DNA of 64,000 bases from Odoribacter sp. AF15-53 (GCF_003479425.1 NZ_QUHC01000002.1:631033-695032), one strand, 5' to 3'; numbered from the stretch's first letter, positions 28,019 through 37,578 are shown. A program made the numbers and translations. The notes: generated by a model not told the origin, from the sequence alone.

Positions 28019-28768
28019 AGCCTTTTCAATTCCATCTTCATCCACGGATGCCGTCACGTAATCGGCAACTTGTTTCACGTCATTCTCGGCGTTCCCCATA
28101 GCCACCCCAATACCCACGTGTCTCAACATAGGTATGTCGTTTCCCCCATCCCCGAAAGCCATCGTTTCCTCCAGCGGGATTCCGAAATACTCGATAATCT
28201 TATCCACGCCAACCTGTTTGCTACTCCCGCGGGGAATAACATCCGTGAAAAGCGGGTTCCAGCGAGTAGCCTCACTACACGGCATGACCGACATAATCGC
28301 CCCTTCCTGCTCCCGGGTAAAAAACGCGACAAGTTGAAATATTTCTCCTTTCGCGGCTTCCCGCAAAGAGACACAAGGAGGTTCCGGGAAATTCAACATC
28401 CGGAAAACATCCTTCGTCAATTCGTTCGTGTAATTCATGTAGAGCGCGTGTTCATGCACGAAAATACACGGAAACTCTTCCGTTTGCTCCATATATCGCA
28501 CCACGGAAGAAATATCTTCCGGAGGAATACTATGTTTGTAGACAACCCGCTCTCCCACCATGCAATACCCGCCGTTCAGCGTGATATAACCGTCAAACTG
28601 CAAATCACCTAAATTATTAATCGACAGCAAATGCCTTCCACTGGCCACGAAAACCCGGACACCCCGGTCTCGAAGAGCGGCGATAGCCTTCACGGTAGAT
28701 TCCGGAACACGATGTGTCTTGAAGCTGACCAACGTCCCGTCAATATCAAAAAATACAGCTTTTATCAT
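27995..28768 (-). CDS. HAD superfamily phosphatase, Cof type
   Basis: The 257-residue protein has the HAD catalytic motif FFDIDGTLVSF (nucleophile Asp8 and acid/base Asp10), motif II ASGRH, and motif IV AFGDGGNDIPMLRHVGIGVAMGNA. These place it among Cof-like sugar-phosphate/flavin-precursor phosphatases of the cytoplasm. The cap is of type C2 by position (between motifs II and III). Substrate cannot be read from sequence. The gene is monocistronic and divergent from the pigment cluster. Confidence 0.92.
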   Translation of the reverse strand: MIKAVFFDIDGTLVSFKTHRVPESTVKAIAALRDRGVRVFVASGRHLLSINNLGDLQFDGYITLNGGYCMVGERVVYKHSIPPEDISSVVRYMEQTEEFPCIFVHEHALYMNYTNELTKDVFRMLNFPEPPCVSLREAAKGEIFQLVAFFTREQEGAIMSVMPCSEATRWNPLFTDVIPRGSSKQVGVDKIIEYFGIPLEETMAFGDGGNDIPMLRHVGIGVAMGNAENDVKQVADYVTASVDEDGIEKALRHFGVI

Positions 28769-28873
28769 AGTTTCCCAATTTCAACGCGAAATTACAGATT
28801 TACATGACAAGTCAAATTGATCTGGGTCAAATAAACACGGTACGGATTTACACGGGAAGAAAGTAAAAGTGAA

Positions 28874-28950
28874 AGCAGCCGGCGATGATATGGTATTGAT
28901 GAGACAAGTGATTGAATTCTGGTGTGATGGACTTGTCGAAACCGGCTGCT
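28874..28950. repeat. Nested inverted repeats upstream of the pigment cluster
   Basis: AGCAGCCGG (28874-28882) is inverted at 28942-28950 and GACAAGT (28903-28909) at 28931-28937, giving a possible two-level stem. No T tract follows directly, so it is not a standard terminator. It is part of the 434-bp gene-free gap 28769-29202. Confidence 0.55.
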
Positions 28951-28955
28951 CTCTA

Positions 28956-29009
28956 TATTCTAATTTGTCTATGATACAAAGATATCAAAAATATTCTAAT
29001 ATTAGAATA
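28956..29009. promoter_or_regulatory. Palindromic operator candidate upstream of the pigment cluster
   Basis: TATTCTAAT/ATTAGAATA forms a perfect 18-bp palindrome at 28992-29009. A single half-site TATTCTAAT lies 36 bp upstream at 28956-28964. The site is about 180 bp before the predicted transcription start of the cluster. A dimeric regulator could bind; none is encoded alongside. Confidence 0.45.
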
Positions 29010-29150
29010 AAAATATCGAGTTTTTGTACTCTTTTTTAGAAGAAAAATCGTACAATACTATCCTACAAAGGCTTATAGTCACAATTTTATTCACTCCATC
29101 CATTGTAGACACTTTCTAAAACCTTGAAAACACTCTTAACCTTTCCCCCT

Positions 29151-29182
29151 CTTGTTTGCTACGTTTAAAAAAACTACTTTTG
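29151..29182 (+). promoter_or_regulatory. Promoter of the aryl-polyene cluster
   Basis: CTTG (29151-29154), 20 bp, TACTTTTG (29175-29182). The -7 box is a full match and the -33 has one mismatch. Another TTTG at 29155-29158 would leave a short 16-bp spacer. Transcription should start near 29189, 14 nt before the first gene. Confidence 0.7.
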
Positions 29183-29202
29183 CCTTAAATTAGAACAGCT
29201 AT

Positions 29203-30747
29203 ATGTCACAAATCGTATTTCAATCTGATTCTTTGATCACATTATCCAAGATCAAAGCACTCTTATTTGAAGATAAGCAACTTGTGCTATCTGAAGATAT
29301 CTTGGCGAAGGTAGAACATTGCTATACTTTCCTGAAATCTTTCTCGGAAGAAAAAGTTATCTACGGCATCAATACCGGATTCGGGCCCATGGCTCAATAT
29401 AGAATCGAGGACAATTCATTGAAACAACTACAATACAACATCATACGCAGTCACTCTACCGGGGCAGGTCAACCGCTGGCTCCCGTTTACGTGAAAGCTG
29501 CCATGATCGCACGTCTAGCCACGTTTTTACAGGGTTATTCCGGCGTACATCAAGAACTGGTCTCCTTGCTCGTGCAATTCATCAACAAAGGTATTTATCC
29601 CTATATCCCGGAACACGGGAGTGTCGGTGCGAGCGGCGATCTGGTCCAACTGGCCCACATGGCCCTAGCCCTGATCGGCGAGGGAGAAGTGTTCTACAAG
29701 GGTAACCTCCGCGACACGAAAGAAATCTTGAAAGAAACCGGATTAAAACCTTTTACCGTGAAAATCCGGGAAGGTCTTTCCGTGACAAACGGAACCTCCG
29801 TGATGACCGGAATAGGCGTTGTCAACCTGATCTACGCCAAACAGATTCTTTCATGGTCGATCATCGCCTCCGTGATGATGAATGAAATCGCTTCATCCTA
29901 CGACGATTTCATGTCCGAGGTATTAAACGGCTCCAAGAGACACGAGGGGCAACAAAGGATAGCAACAGCCATGCGGCAATGGGTAGACGGCAGTACTTCC
30001 GTCCGCAAGCGAGAGAACGAATTGTACCAGAAGCACGTGGAAAAAATCTTCGAACACAAGGTACAGCCTTACTATTCTCTCCGTTGCGTACCGCAAGTTC
30101 TGGGACCGATCCTAGACGAATTGGAGAATGCTGAAAAAGTATTGATCAACGAGATCAACTCTGCTTGCGATAACCCGATCGTGGACCCGGAAACCCGGAA
30201 TGTCTATCACGGGGGTAACTTCCACGGGGATTATATCTCTTACGAGATGGATAAGCTCAAGATCGGGATCACCAAACTGACCATGCTTACCGAGCGCCAG
30301 TTGAACTACCTGTTCCATGACAGGATCAACGGCATACTCCCCCCGTTTGTGAATTTGGGCGTGTTAGGATTAAACTACGGTTTGCAAGCCTCACAATTCA
30401 CGGCGACCTCGACGACTGCCGAGAGCCAAACCTTGTCCAATCCCATGTACGTGCATAGCATCCCGAACAACAATGATAACCAAGATATTGTCAGCATGGG
30501 AACAAACTCCGCTCTCTTGGCCAAAACGATCATCGAAAACGCCTATCAGGTGATGGCGATCCATTTCATGGCAATCGTGCAGGCGATCGACTACCTGGAG
30601 ATTCAGCAAAAACTATCTCCCCGGAGTCAGGCGATATACCACGAGATACGGGCCTTCTTCCCGAAATTCACGGAAGACACCCCGAAATACAAGGAGATTA
30701 GCATGATGATCCAATACTTAAAAGAAAAGAATTTAGACATTATATGA
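29203..30747 (+). CDS. Aromatic amino acid ammonia-lyase, tyrosine-ammonia-lyase-like
   Basis: This HAL/PAL-family enzyme (514 aa) makes a cinnamic-type acid from an aromatic amino acid; in this context p-coumarate from tyrosine would be the pigment's aryl starter. The self-forming MIO cofactor residues are A143-S144-G145 in EHGSVGASGDLVQLAH. YGINTGFGPMAQYRI, the selectivity loop LQYNIIRSHSTG and the late motif STTAESQTLSNPMYVHSIPNN closely resemble, from memory, the tyrosine ammonia-lyase of Flavobacterium johnsoniae, which shares the R-S-H loop. A true histidine ammonia-lyase is possible but less likely given the neighbours. The stop overlaps the next start (ATGA). Confidence 0.88.
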   Translation: MSQIVFQSDSLITLSKIKALLFEDKQLVLSEDILAKVEHCYTFLKSFSEEKVIYGINTGFGPMAQYRIEDNSLKQLQYNIIRSHSTGAGQPLAPVYVKAAMIARLATFLQGYSGVHQELVSLLVQFINKGIYPYIPEHGSVGASGDLVQLAHMALALIGEGEVFYKGNLRDTKEILKETGLKPFTVKIREGLSVTNGTSVMTGIGVVNLIYAKQILSWSIIASVMMNEIASSYDDFMSEVLNGSKRHEGQQRIATAMRQWVDGSTSVRKRENELYQKHVEKIFEHKVQPYYSLRCVPQVLGPILDELENAEKVLINEINSACDNPIVDPETRNVYHGGNFHGDYISYEMDKLKIGITKLTMLTERQLNYLFHDRINGILPPFVNLGVLGLNYGLQASQFTATSTTAESQTLSNPMYVHSIPNNNDNQDIVSMGTNSALLAKTIIENAYQVMAIHFMAIVQAIDYLEIQQKLSPRSQAIYHEIRAFFPKFTEDTPKYKEISMMIQYLKEKNLDII

Positions 30748-31472
30748 AATACGCACTAGTAACAGGAGGAGGCAGAGGTATCGGTCGGGCAGTTTGTTTG
30801 AAACTGGCCGAAATGGGATATCACATCCTGATTAATTACCGGAGCAACGATACGGAAGCCGAGAACACGTTACAACAAGTACGGGAAAAAGGCTCGGACG
30901 GGGAACTGCTCAAATTCGACGTGATTGACGCAGCCGGAGTTACCGCGGCATTGACCACCTGGATGCAATCCCACCCCGAAGAGTACATTGAAGTGCTGGT
31001 AAACAACGCTGGTATCCGAAAAGACAATTTACTGTTATGGATGACGGGAGAAGAGTGGCACAAAGTGATAGACACCGGATTAAACGGTTTCTTCAACGTG
31101 ACGCAACCCCTGTTGAAAAACATGCTCACGAAACGTTTCGGACGCATTATTAATATAGTATCCCTCTCCGGTATCAAGGGATTGCCGGGACAAACCAACT
31201 ACTCGGCAGCCAAAGGAGGCCTGATCGCCGCCACGAAAGCCCTGGCACAAGAGGTAGCCAAGAAGAAAGTCACCGTGAACGCGGTGGCTCCCGGTTTCAT
31301 TCACTCGGACATGACCAGTGACCTGGACGAGGGTGAATTAAAAAAACTCATCCCGGCAGGACGTTTCGGGACTCCCGAAGAGGTAGCCGACTTGGTCGGG
31401 TTTCTAGTTTCACCCGGGGCCTCCTACATCACGGGCGAAGTTATTTCTATTAATGGCGGATTATATACCTGA
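30744..31472 (+). CDS. 3-oxoacyl-ACP reductase (FabG-type ketoreductase)
   Basis: The 242-residue SDR reduces the beta-keto group of the growing polyene chain with NADPH. It shows TGGGRGIGRAVC (GxxxGxG), NNAGIRKDNLL (NAG), the catalytic Ser in NIVSLSG, YSAAKGG (YxxxK), and the tail YITGEVISINGG typical of FabG. Neighbours place it in the aryl-polyene operon, equivalent to the ketoreductase of those clusters. Its start overlaps the lyase stop. Confidence 0.92.
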   Translation: MKYALVTGGGRGIGRAVCLKLAEMGYHILINYRSNDTEAENTLQQVREKGSDGELLKFDVIDAAGVTAALTTWMQSHPEEYIEVLVNNAGIRKDNLLLWMTGEEWHKVIDTGLNGFFNVTQPLLKNMLTKRFGRIINIVSLSGIKGLPGQTNYSAAKGGLIAATKALAQEVAKKKVTVNAVAPGFIHSDMTSDLDEGELKKLIPAGRFGTPEEVADLVGFLVSPGASYITGEVISINGGLYT

Positions 31473-31479
31473 CTTAATT

Positions 31480-32703
31480 ATGAATAGAGTAGTCATTACA
31501 GGCATGGGAATTTATTCCTGCATCGGAAAAAATCAGGAAGAAGTCAAAGCATCATTATACACCGGTAAATCCGGCATCGGGATCGACCCTGTCCGCAAAG
31601 AATTCGGGTATCGCTCCGCCCTCACGGGCATCGTGGAGAAAACCGAACTGAAAGGCATCCTCGATCGCAAGAAACGGATCACGCTCTCCGAGCAGGGGCA
31701 ATATGCTTACCTGTCAACCGTCGAAGCCTTGCAACAAGCGGGAATGGACGAGGAGTATCTTTTAAATAACGAAGTCGGGATACTCTACGGCAATGACAGT
31801 AGCACTACCCCCGTGATCGAAGCCGTGGATATTATCCGGGAAAAACACAACACGGCCCTCGTCGGTTCGGGTTCGATTTTCCAAAGCATGAATTCCACGG
31901 TAACCATGAACCTTTCCGTGATCTTCAAATTGCGGGGAGTCAACTTCACGATCTCCGGGGCATGTGCCAGCGGCTCGCACGCGATCGGAATGGGTTACCT
32001 TTTAATCCGCTCCGGTTTACAAGAAAGCATTGTTTGCGGCGGCGCTCAAGAAGTCAACATGTACTCGGTAGGCAGTTTTGACGGTTTATCGGCCTTCTCG
32101 ATCCGGGAAGACGAACCGACCAAAGCCTCCCGTCCCTTCGATCGGAAACGGGATGGGCTAGTCCCTAGCGGAGGGGCGGCTACCTTGATACTGGAAAGCT
32201 ACGAATCAGCCAAACGCCGGGGTGCCCATATCCTCGCCGAGGTGGTAGGCTACGGCTTCTCCTCCAACGGGGAGCATATCTCCGTGCCCAACGTGGACGG
32301 CCCTCGCCGTTCTCTGGAAATGGCTTTGAAAGATTCCGGATTGGCAGCCAAAGACATACAATATATTAATGCTCACGCGACCTCCACGCCAATCGGGGAT
32401 TTTAACGAGGCTCAGGCAATCGCCGCCGTGTTCGGGGAATATCGTCCCCCGGTCACCTCGACCAAATCCATGACCGGACATGAAATGTGGATGGCCGGGG
32501 CCAGCGAGGCCATATACTCCATCCTCATGATGCAAAACGACTTTGTTGCCCCGAACATCAATTTCGAGGAACCCGATGAAGCCTCCGTTCTGCTGAATAT
32601 CCCGGCAGAAACCGTTCACACGAGCCTAGATACCGTCTTGTCCAACTCTTTCGGGTTCGGCGGCACGAATTCCACGCTCATTTTAAAAAAGTTTAAATCA
32701 TAA
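31480..32703 (+). CDS. Beta-ketoacyl-ACP synthase (first of three)
   Basis: This elongating ketosynthase (407 aa) has the full Cys-His-His triad: C162 (ISGACASGSHA), H299 (INAHATSTPIGD, with Ala in place of the usual Gly) and H334 (KSMTGHEMWMAG), and ends with NSFGFGGTNSTLIL. The MTGHExWMAGASEA form resembles FabB-like enzymes. I choose ATG at 31480 (MNRVVITGMG), 7 bp after the FabG stop; a longer frame from 31453 overlaps fabG and adds unrelated residues. Extends ACP-bound chains in polyene synthesis. Confidence 0.93.
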   Translation: MNRVVITGMGIYSCIGKNQEEVKASLYTGKSGIGIDPVRKEFGYRSALTGIVEKTELKGILDRKKRITLSEQGQYAYLSTVEALQQAGMDEEYLLNNEVGILYGNDSSTTPVIEAVDIIREKHNTALVGSGSIFQSMNSTVTMNLSVIFKLRGVNFTISGACASGSHAIGMGYLLIRSGLQESIVCGGAQEVNMYSVGSFDGLSAFSIREDEPTKASRPFDRKRDGLVPSGGAATLILESYESAKRRGAHILAEVVGYGFSSNGEHISVPNVDGPRRSLEMALKDSGLAAKDIQYINAHATSTPIGDFNEAQAIAAVFGEYRPPVTSTKSMTGHEMWMAGASEAIYSILMMQNDFVAPNINFEEPDEASVLLNIPAETVHTSLDTVLSNSFGFGGTNSTLILKKFKS

Positions 32704-32717
32704 AATACCAAATACCA

Positions 32718-32969
32718 ATGGCAAACGCAGAATTAATTGAAAAAATACGCGAAACACTAGCAGAAGAATTTGAAATCGACGCCGAACTAATCCAACCGGA
32801 AGCCCCTTTAATGAAGACGCTAGAGCTGGACAGTCTCGATCTGGTTGACATGGTGGTGTTGATAGAACACAATTTCGGATTCACGCTAAAAGCCCAAGAT
32901 TTCGCCGGCATCAAAACCTTTCAGGATTTCTACGATTTTATAGAATCCCGGGTTAATGAATCAAAATAA
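32718..32969 (+). CDS. Acyl carrier protein
   Basis: An 83-residue carrier that holds the growing chain by a phosphopantetheine arm on Ser39 in ELDSLDLVDMVV. Four-helix ACP pattern, acidic. A dedicated carrier within the pigment cluster, separate from the housekeeping AcpP. The 3' end overlaps the acyltransferase start by 14 bp. Confidence 0.93.
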   Translation: MANAELIEKIRETLAEEFEIDAELIQPEAPLMKTLELDSLDLVDMVVLIEHNFGFTLKAQDFAGIKTFQDFYDFIESRVNESK

Positions 32970-33855
32970 AGACACCGGTTGGAAAGGCCGGACCCGCGGT
33001 GGTTCGTTCGGCTATCTCTTCTTCATTTTCCTGATAAAACGATTAGGAGTAAGAGTAGCCTATGCCTTTTTGAGTCTGGTCGTTCTCTATTTTATCCCGT
33101 GCGCCCCCAAGGCCACCCGAAGCACGTGGTGGTACGCGAGACATATCTTGAAATACAATCGACGAAAATCCGCCTGTTTACTCGTGCGGAATTACTATCG
33201 ACTGGGACAAATCCTCATTGATAAAGTCGCTATAGGATGCGGCCGGGAGCAACAATACAACTTTAGTTTCGGAGAAGAATATTCCAAATTTCTCGATCTG
33301 CTGAATCAACAGCAAGGAGTCATCATGATCGGGGCTCACGTGGGAAACTGGGAAATCGGAGCTTCCTTTTTCAAAGATTACGGGAAAAAGATGAACATTG
33401 TCATGTTTGATGCTGAATACCAGAAAATCAAAAAGATACTGGAAGAAAACACGGACACGAAAAACTACAAGGTCATTCCCGTGAATGAAGGTGATCTCAC
33501 CGCTCTCTTTAAAATTAAAGACGCTTTAGATCGGCAGGAACACGTCTGCTTCCAGGGAGATCGCTACGTGAAAGGCTCCCCGACACTACAAGCTCCCTTC
33601 ATGGGAGAAAACGCACGTTTCCCGGCAGGTCCTTACACGCTAGCTTCTCGTCTCGGTGTTCCCGTGATATTTTATTTTGCCACCCGCGAAAAAGGAATGC
33701 GCTACGTGTTCCACTTCCGGATCGCAGACCCCGTGAAAAGAAATAAAGGCATCAAGCCAGAAGAAGAATTGCTTCGTCAATACCTCTCTTCACTTGAAGC
33801 CATTGTAAAAAAATACCCGGAGCAATGGTTTAACTACTATCACTTCTGGGCTTAA
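32956..33855 (+). CDS. LpxL/HtrB-like lysophospholipid acyltransferase
   Basis: The 299-residue enzyme has an N-terminal hydrophobic anchor (YAFLSLVVLYFIP) and the HxxxxE motif of LpxL-type acyltransferases: H128-VGNW-E133 in MIGAHVGNWEIG, then FQGDRYVKGSP and FPAGPYTLASRLGVPVIF. In aryl-polyene clusters such enzymes probably transfer the finished polyene acyl chain to a lipid-like carrier at the inner membrane. It is translationally coupled to the ACP. Confidence 0.85.
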   Translation: MNQNKDTGWKGRTRGGSFGYLFFIFLIKRLGVRVAYAFLSLVVLYFIPCAPKATRSTWWYARHILKYNRRKSACLLVRNYYRLGQILIDKVAIGCGREQQYNFSFGEEYSKFLDLLNQQQGVIMIGAHVGNWEIGASFFKDYGKKMNIVMFDAEYQKIKKILEENTDTKNYKVIPVNEGDLTALFKIKDALDRQEHVCFQGDRYVKGSPTLQAPFMGENARFPAGPYTLASRLGVPVIFYFATREKGMRYVFHFRIADPVKRNKGIKPEEELLRQYLSSLEAIVKKYPEQWFNYYHFWA

Positions 33856-33866
33856 CACGAAAAGAT

Positions 33867-34952
33867 ATGAAACTATCCTCTCCACAGAAAGAAATATACG
33901 CCAAAGATCGGTTATCCGCCAGCCGGGCACAACGCCTGGCCGAAGAGATCGCCGCCGGCCCTGTCGTGTTTCAGGTATCCCGGCTGATGATCAAATTCGG
34001 GATACTGGATATGCTGCGGGATCATCGAGAGGGATTAACCCTAGAAGAGATCGTCGAGAAAACCCGTCTTTCACGTTATGCCGTACAAGTATTGCTCGAA
34101 TCATCACTCACGATCGGAACCGTCCTTTTAAAAGAAGAACGCTTCTTCCTGTCGAAAGTCGGTTGGTTTCTCCTGACAAACCCCATGACCCGCATAAACA
34201 TGGATTTCAATCACGACGTGAACTACCTGGGAATGTTTCGCCTCGAAGAATCTTTACTTAACGGCAAACCGGAAGGATTAAAGGTATTCGGGACTTGGGA
34301 CACGATCTACGAGGGACTATCCTCCCTACCGGAACAAGTGCAAAAAAGCTGGTTCGGGTTCGATCACTTCTATTCGGACAACTCCTTCCCGGAAGCCCTG
34401 AAAATCGTGTTCAACCGCCCTACCCCGACATTGCTCGACGTGGGAGGCAACACCGGACGCTGGGCTTTACAATGCGTGGCATACTCCCCCGATGTACAAG
34501 TTACGATCATGGACTTGCCGCAACAACTGGAACTGATGCGCCAACAAACACGGGAAATACCCGGAGCCGACCGCATCCACGGGCATGGAGTCAACTTACT
34601 GGACCCGGAAGTACCCTTCCCCGCCCCGTTCTCCGCTATCTGGATGAGTCAATTCCTGGATTGTTTCTCGGAAGAGGAAGTATTAAGTATTCTTTCCCGG
34701 GCTGCCCGCTCCATGACCCCGGAAACCAGGCTCTACATCATGGAGACGTTCTGGGACAGGCAACATTTCGAAACCGCATCCTACTGTCTGGCTCAAATTA
34801 GCCTCTATTTCACGGCAATGGCAAACGGGAACAGCAAAATGTACCATTCCGAGGACATGTTCCGCCTGATTGACCAGGCCGGATTAATTATCGAAACCAT
34901 CCACGACGGGGTGGGACTAGGACATAGTATCGTCACCTGTAAATTAAAATAA
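33867..34952 (+). CDS. SAM-dependent O-methyltransferase
   Basis: This is a 361-residue class I methyltransferase of the acetylserotonin/hydroxyindole O-methyltransferase type (PF00891): a winged-helix dimerisation part (GLTLEEIVEKTRLSRYAVQVLLE, about 50-75), then the SAM-binding motif TLLDVGGNTGRWALQ (about 190-203) and VTIMDLPQQLELM. It probably methylates the aryl head group's hydroxyl, a known modification of aryl polyenes. Spacing of 11 bp from the acyltransferase and 2 bp to the next gene puts it inside the operon. Confidence 0.87.
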   Translation: MKLSSPQKEIYAKDRLSASRAQRLAEEIAAGPVVFQVSRLMIKFGILDMLRDHREGLTLEEIVEKTRLSRYAVQVLLESSLTIGTVLLKEERFFLSKVGWFLLTNPMTRINMDFNHDVNYLGMFRLEESLLNGKPEGLKVFGTWDTIYEGLSSLPEQVQKSWFGFDHFYSDNSFPEALKIVFNRPTPTLLDVGGNTGRWALQCVAYSPDVQVTIMDLPQQLELMRQQTREIPGADRIHGHGVNLLDPEVPFPAPFSAIWMSQFLDCFSEEEVLSILSRAARSMTPETRLYIMETFWDRQHFETASYCLAQISLYFTAMANGNSKMYHSEDMFRLIDQAGLIIETIHDGVGLGHSIVTCKLK

Positions 34953-34954
34953 TC

Positions 34955-35404
34955 ATGGACACGACCCCATTCACGACCCCATTGATCAGCGGGGAAGAGA
35001 TTCTTTCACTCATCCCACAAAGGCCGCCCATGGTCATGATCGACCGTTTCTACGGGATGGACGAACAGGGCTCGTACACGGGATTTACCATCACCGCCGA
35101 CAACCTGTTTTGCCACGACGGCCGACTGGATGAATGCGGGATCATCGAACATATCGCACAATCGGCAGCCGCACGTGTCGGGTACATCTATAAAACAAAA
35201 GGCGAACCGATCCCCCTGGGATTCATCGGCTCGGTCAATAAAATGAACCTTTACACCCGGCCGCGAGCGGGCGAAGAACTTCACACGACCATCAAGGTCG
35301 AACAGGAGATTTTCGACATCACGCTTATCTCGGCAACCGTACGGGTAAACGAACGCCTGATTGCCGAAGGACAACTTAAAATCTTTTTAAAAAAGGAATC
35401 ATGA
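34955..35404 (+). CDS. FabZ/ApeP-like 3-hydroxyacyl dehydratase
   Basis: The 149-residue hotdog protein has an IPQRPPMVMIDRF opening, then CGIIEHIAQSAAARVGY, with His and Glu on the central helix, and GFIGSVNKMNLYTRP, matching the dehydratases of aryl-polyene clusters. It would remove water from the hydroxyacyl-ACP to leave a conjugated double bond. The stop overlaps the next start (ATGA). Confidence 0.82.
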   Translation: MDTTPFTTPLISGEEILSLIPQRPPMVMIDRFYGMDEQGSYTGFTITADNLFCHDGRLDECGIIEHIAQSAAARVGYIYKTKGEPIPLGFIGSVNKMNLYTRPRAGEELHTTIKVEQEIFDITLISATVRVNERLIAEGQLKIFLKKES

Positions 35405-35844
35405 GACGCAGGAAAGAACACGAAGGAGCCTTAACGGACCGTACTCCTATCCGGGTCCGGTTCAGCGAGGTGGATGCCATGCAAGTCGTGTGGCACGGGG
35501 AATACGTCCGCTATTTCGAGGACGGACGCGAAGCCTTCGGACGCCGTTACGGGATCGGCTACCACGACCTGGTTCGAGCCGGGTATCTCGTGCCGATCGT
35601 GGAATTGAACGTGTATTTCAAACAATCACTGCAATTCGGGGAAACGGCTACCGTGGAAACCCGCTATATACCTTGCGATGCCGCGAAAATACAATTCGAA
35701 TATACCATCTACCGGGATTCCGACCAAGCCGTCATGGCCACGGGCGCCAGCGTGCAGGTGTTCATGGATAAAGACACCCGCCAACTGGAACTGAACAACC
35801 CGGAATTTTACATACAATGGAAAAAACAATGGAACATCCTGTAA
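35401..35844 (+). CDS. 4HBT-type acyl-CoA/ACP thioesterase
   Basis: The 147-residue hotdog thioesterase has RVRFSEVDAMQVVWHGEYVRYFEDGREAF, where the Asp of EVDAMQ is the catalytic residue of the 4-hydroxybenzoyl-CoA thioesterase group. In this setting it may edit or release stalled chains, as thioesterases in related clusters do. The end overlaps the next ketosynthase gene by up to 28 bp. Confidence 0.85.
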   Translation: MRRRKEHEGALTDRTPIRVRFSEVDAMQVVWHGEYVRYFEDGREAFGRRYGIGYHDLVRAGYLVPIVELNVYFKQSLQFGETATVETRYIPCDAAKIQFEYTIYRDSDQAVMATGASVQVFMDKDTRQLELNNPEFYIQWKKQWNIL

Positions 35845-37568
35845 AGATATACGCCACGGCCGACAACATCATCAGCTCCCTAGGGTTTACCACCCTTGAG
35901 AACATGGAGAACATCCGGCAATATCACTCCGGTATTTACCGGATTGACGACACGAGCCTGTTCCATGAACCTTTTATGGGAGCCCGAATCGACGCGGCCC
36001 GCTTGAATCAAGCAGCACGGGAACATCAATTACAGGATTACACCCGGATGGAACAACTGTTTATCCTTTCGCTCGGGGATGTCATCCGGCAAAGCGGGAT
36101 CAACCCCGCCGCCTCGGATTGCGGTTTTATCTTTTCGACCACCAAAGGCAACATTGATCATATCGGGACCGAAGCTGCTCTCCTTTCCCTCATGGCACGG
36201 CGGATTACCGCTTATTTTGGCTCGTCGCACGAACCGATAGTAATTTCAAACGCCTGTATATCGGGAGTTTCCGCACTGGTAACAGCCTCCCGGCTCATCC
36301 GGCAGGGGAGATATAAACATATCCTTGTTACCGGGGGCGACTTACTGACCCGATTCGTGATCACGGGCTTTCAATCATTCAAATCCGTCAGCCCGGAAAG
36401 ATGCAGACCGTATGATTCGAAGCGGGACGGCCTCTCCCTGGGAGAAGCCTGCGGCAGTGTCCTGATCACTTCGGATTCCGGCCTGGTGAAAGAGTCCCAA
36501 CCGATAGTCATCGAAGGAGGAGCCGTCACCAATGATGCCAATCACATTTCGGGCCCCTCCCGCACGGGCGACGGGCTTTACTACGCGATCCGGCAGGCAA
36601 TGGACGAAACCGACCTGCAACCGGAAGATATTTCATTTATAAACACGCACGGCACGGCCACCGTCTACAACGACGAAATGGAATCCAAAGCCGTGGAATG
36701 GGCCGGATTGGAACATACCCCGCTCAATAGCCTGAAATCCTACTGGGGACATACCCTCGGGGCTTCGGGCATCATCGAAGCGATAGCCTGTTTCGAGGAA
36801 TTACGCTCCGGCGAAGTATTCGGGATTCTCGGATTCGAAGAACTAGGAGTCCCGAAACCTGTCAATATCAGCGCGGAACATCGCCATGTTTCCATGCAAC
36901 GATGTGTCAAAACGGCTTCCGGCTTCGGGGGATGCAACGGGGCGATCGTCTTTGCCTTGAACACGCACGCCAAACCCGTCAAATCCGTGCTTCCCGTATC
37001 CTGCCATATCACGGGCGAGTGTAGCATTGTCAACAACACGATCACGGTGAACTCGGAAATTCGATTACAAACCGATCCGAAGGAAGAATTCGCAACTTTC
37101 ATTCGTACAGCCTATAAACAACTGGCGACAGATGACCGTAAGTTTTACAAAATGGACGATCTCTGCAAACTGGGATATATCACGGCAACTCATTTGCTCG
37201 CCACCTCGGAACGATACAAAACGTGTTCTCCCCTAGAAATCGGGCTTATCCTCTCAAACCGCTCCTCCTCGCTCGATACCGACGAAAAGCACCAGCAGAT
37301 CATCGACGAGATGGGAGACAAGGAAGCCAGTCCCGCCGTGTTCGTCTATACCTTACCGAACGTGGTTTTAGGTGAACTCTGCATTCGCTACAAAATTCAA
37401 GGCGAAAACACCTTCTTCATCAGTCCCGACTACCCGGCAGACTTCCTGACCGAATACGCCCGGGATGTCATGGCACGCCATACACTCCAGTTGTGTATCA
37501 TCGGGTGGTGCGAACTGAAAGGAGAACAATATAAATCACATTTTTATATCTTAGAAAAAACAAATTAA
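35817..37568 (+). CDS. Ketosynthase fused to a C-terminal KS-like domain
   Basis: Residues 1-385 form a full ketosynthase with an intact triad: C147 (ISNACISGVSA), H278 (INTHGTATVYND) and H312 (LKSYWGHTLGASG). The about 200 remaining residues (YITATHLLATSER, IGLILSNRSSSLDTD, FVYTLPNVVLGELCIRYK) look like a shortened KS-fold lobe without catalytic residues, usually encoded as a separate small protein in such clusters. The total is 583 residues. It may be a KS and its partner in one chain. The start could be 35817 or Met5 at 35829; both lie inside the thioesterase end. Confidence 0.85.
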   Translation: MEKTMEHPVKIYATADNIISSLGFTTLENMENIRQYHSGIYRIDDTSLFHEPFMGARIDAARLNQAAREHQLQDYTRMEQLFILSLGDVIRQSGINPAASDCGFIFSTTKGNIDHIGTEAALLSLMARRITAYFGSSHEPIVISNACISGVSALVTASRLIRQGRYKHILVTGGDLLTRFVITGFQSFKSVSPERCRPYDSKRDGLSLGEACGSVLITSDSGLVKESQPIVIEGGAVTNDANHISGPSRTGDGLYYAIRQAMDETDLQPEDISFINTHGTATVYNDEMESKAVEWAGLEHTPLNSLKSYWGHTLGASGIIEAIACFEELRSGEVFGILGFEELGVPKPVNISAEHRHVSMQRCVKTASGFGGCNGAIVFALNTHAKPVKSVLPVSCHITGECSIVNNTITVNSEIRLQTDPKEEFATFIRTAYKQLATDDRKFYKMDDLCKLGYITATHLLATSERYKTCSPLEIGLILSNRSSSLDTDEKHQQIIDEMGDKEASPAVFVYTLPNVVLGELCIRYKIQGENTFFISPDYPADFLTEYARDVMARHTLQLCIIGWCELKGEQYKSHFYILEKTN

Positions 37569-37578
37569 AATCAAGTAT

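Noticed and set aside
29203..30747. Histidine ammonia-lyase of histidine breakdown
   Set aside because: The SH selectivity loop fits HAL, but the close likeness to FjTAL, which shares this loop, and the pigment neighbours favour a tyrosine enzyme; no hutU/hutI genes lie nearby.
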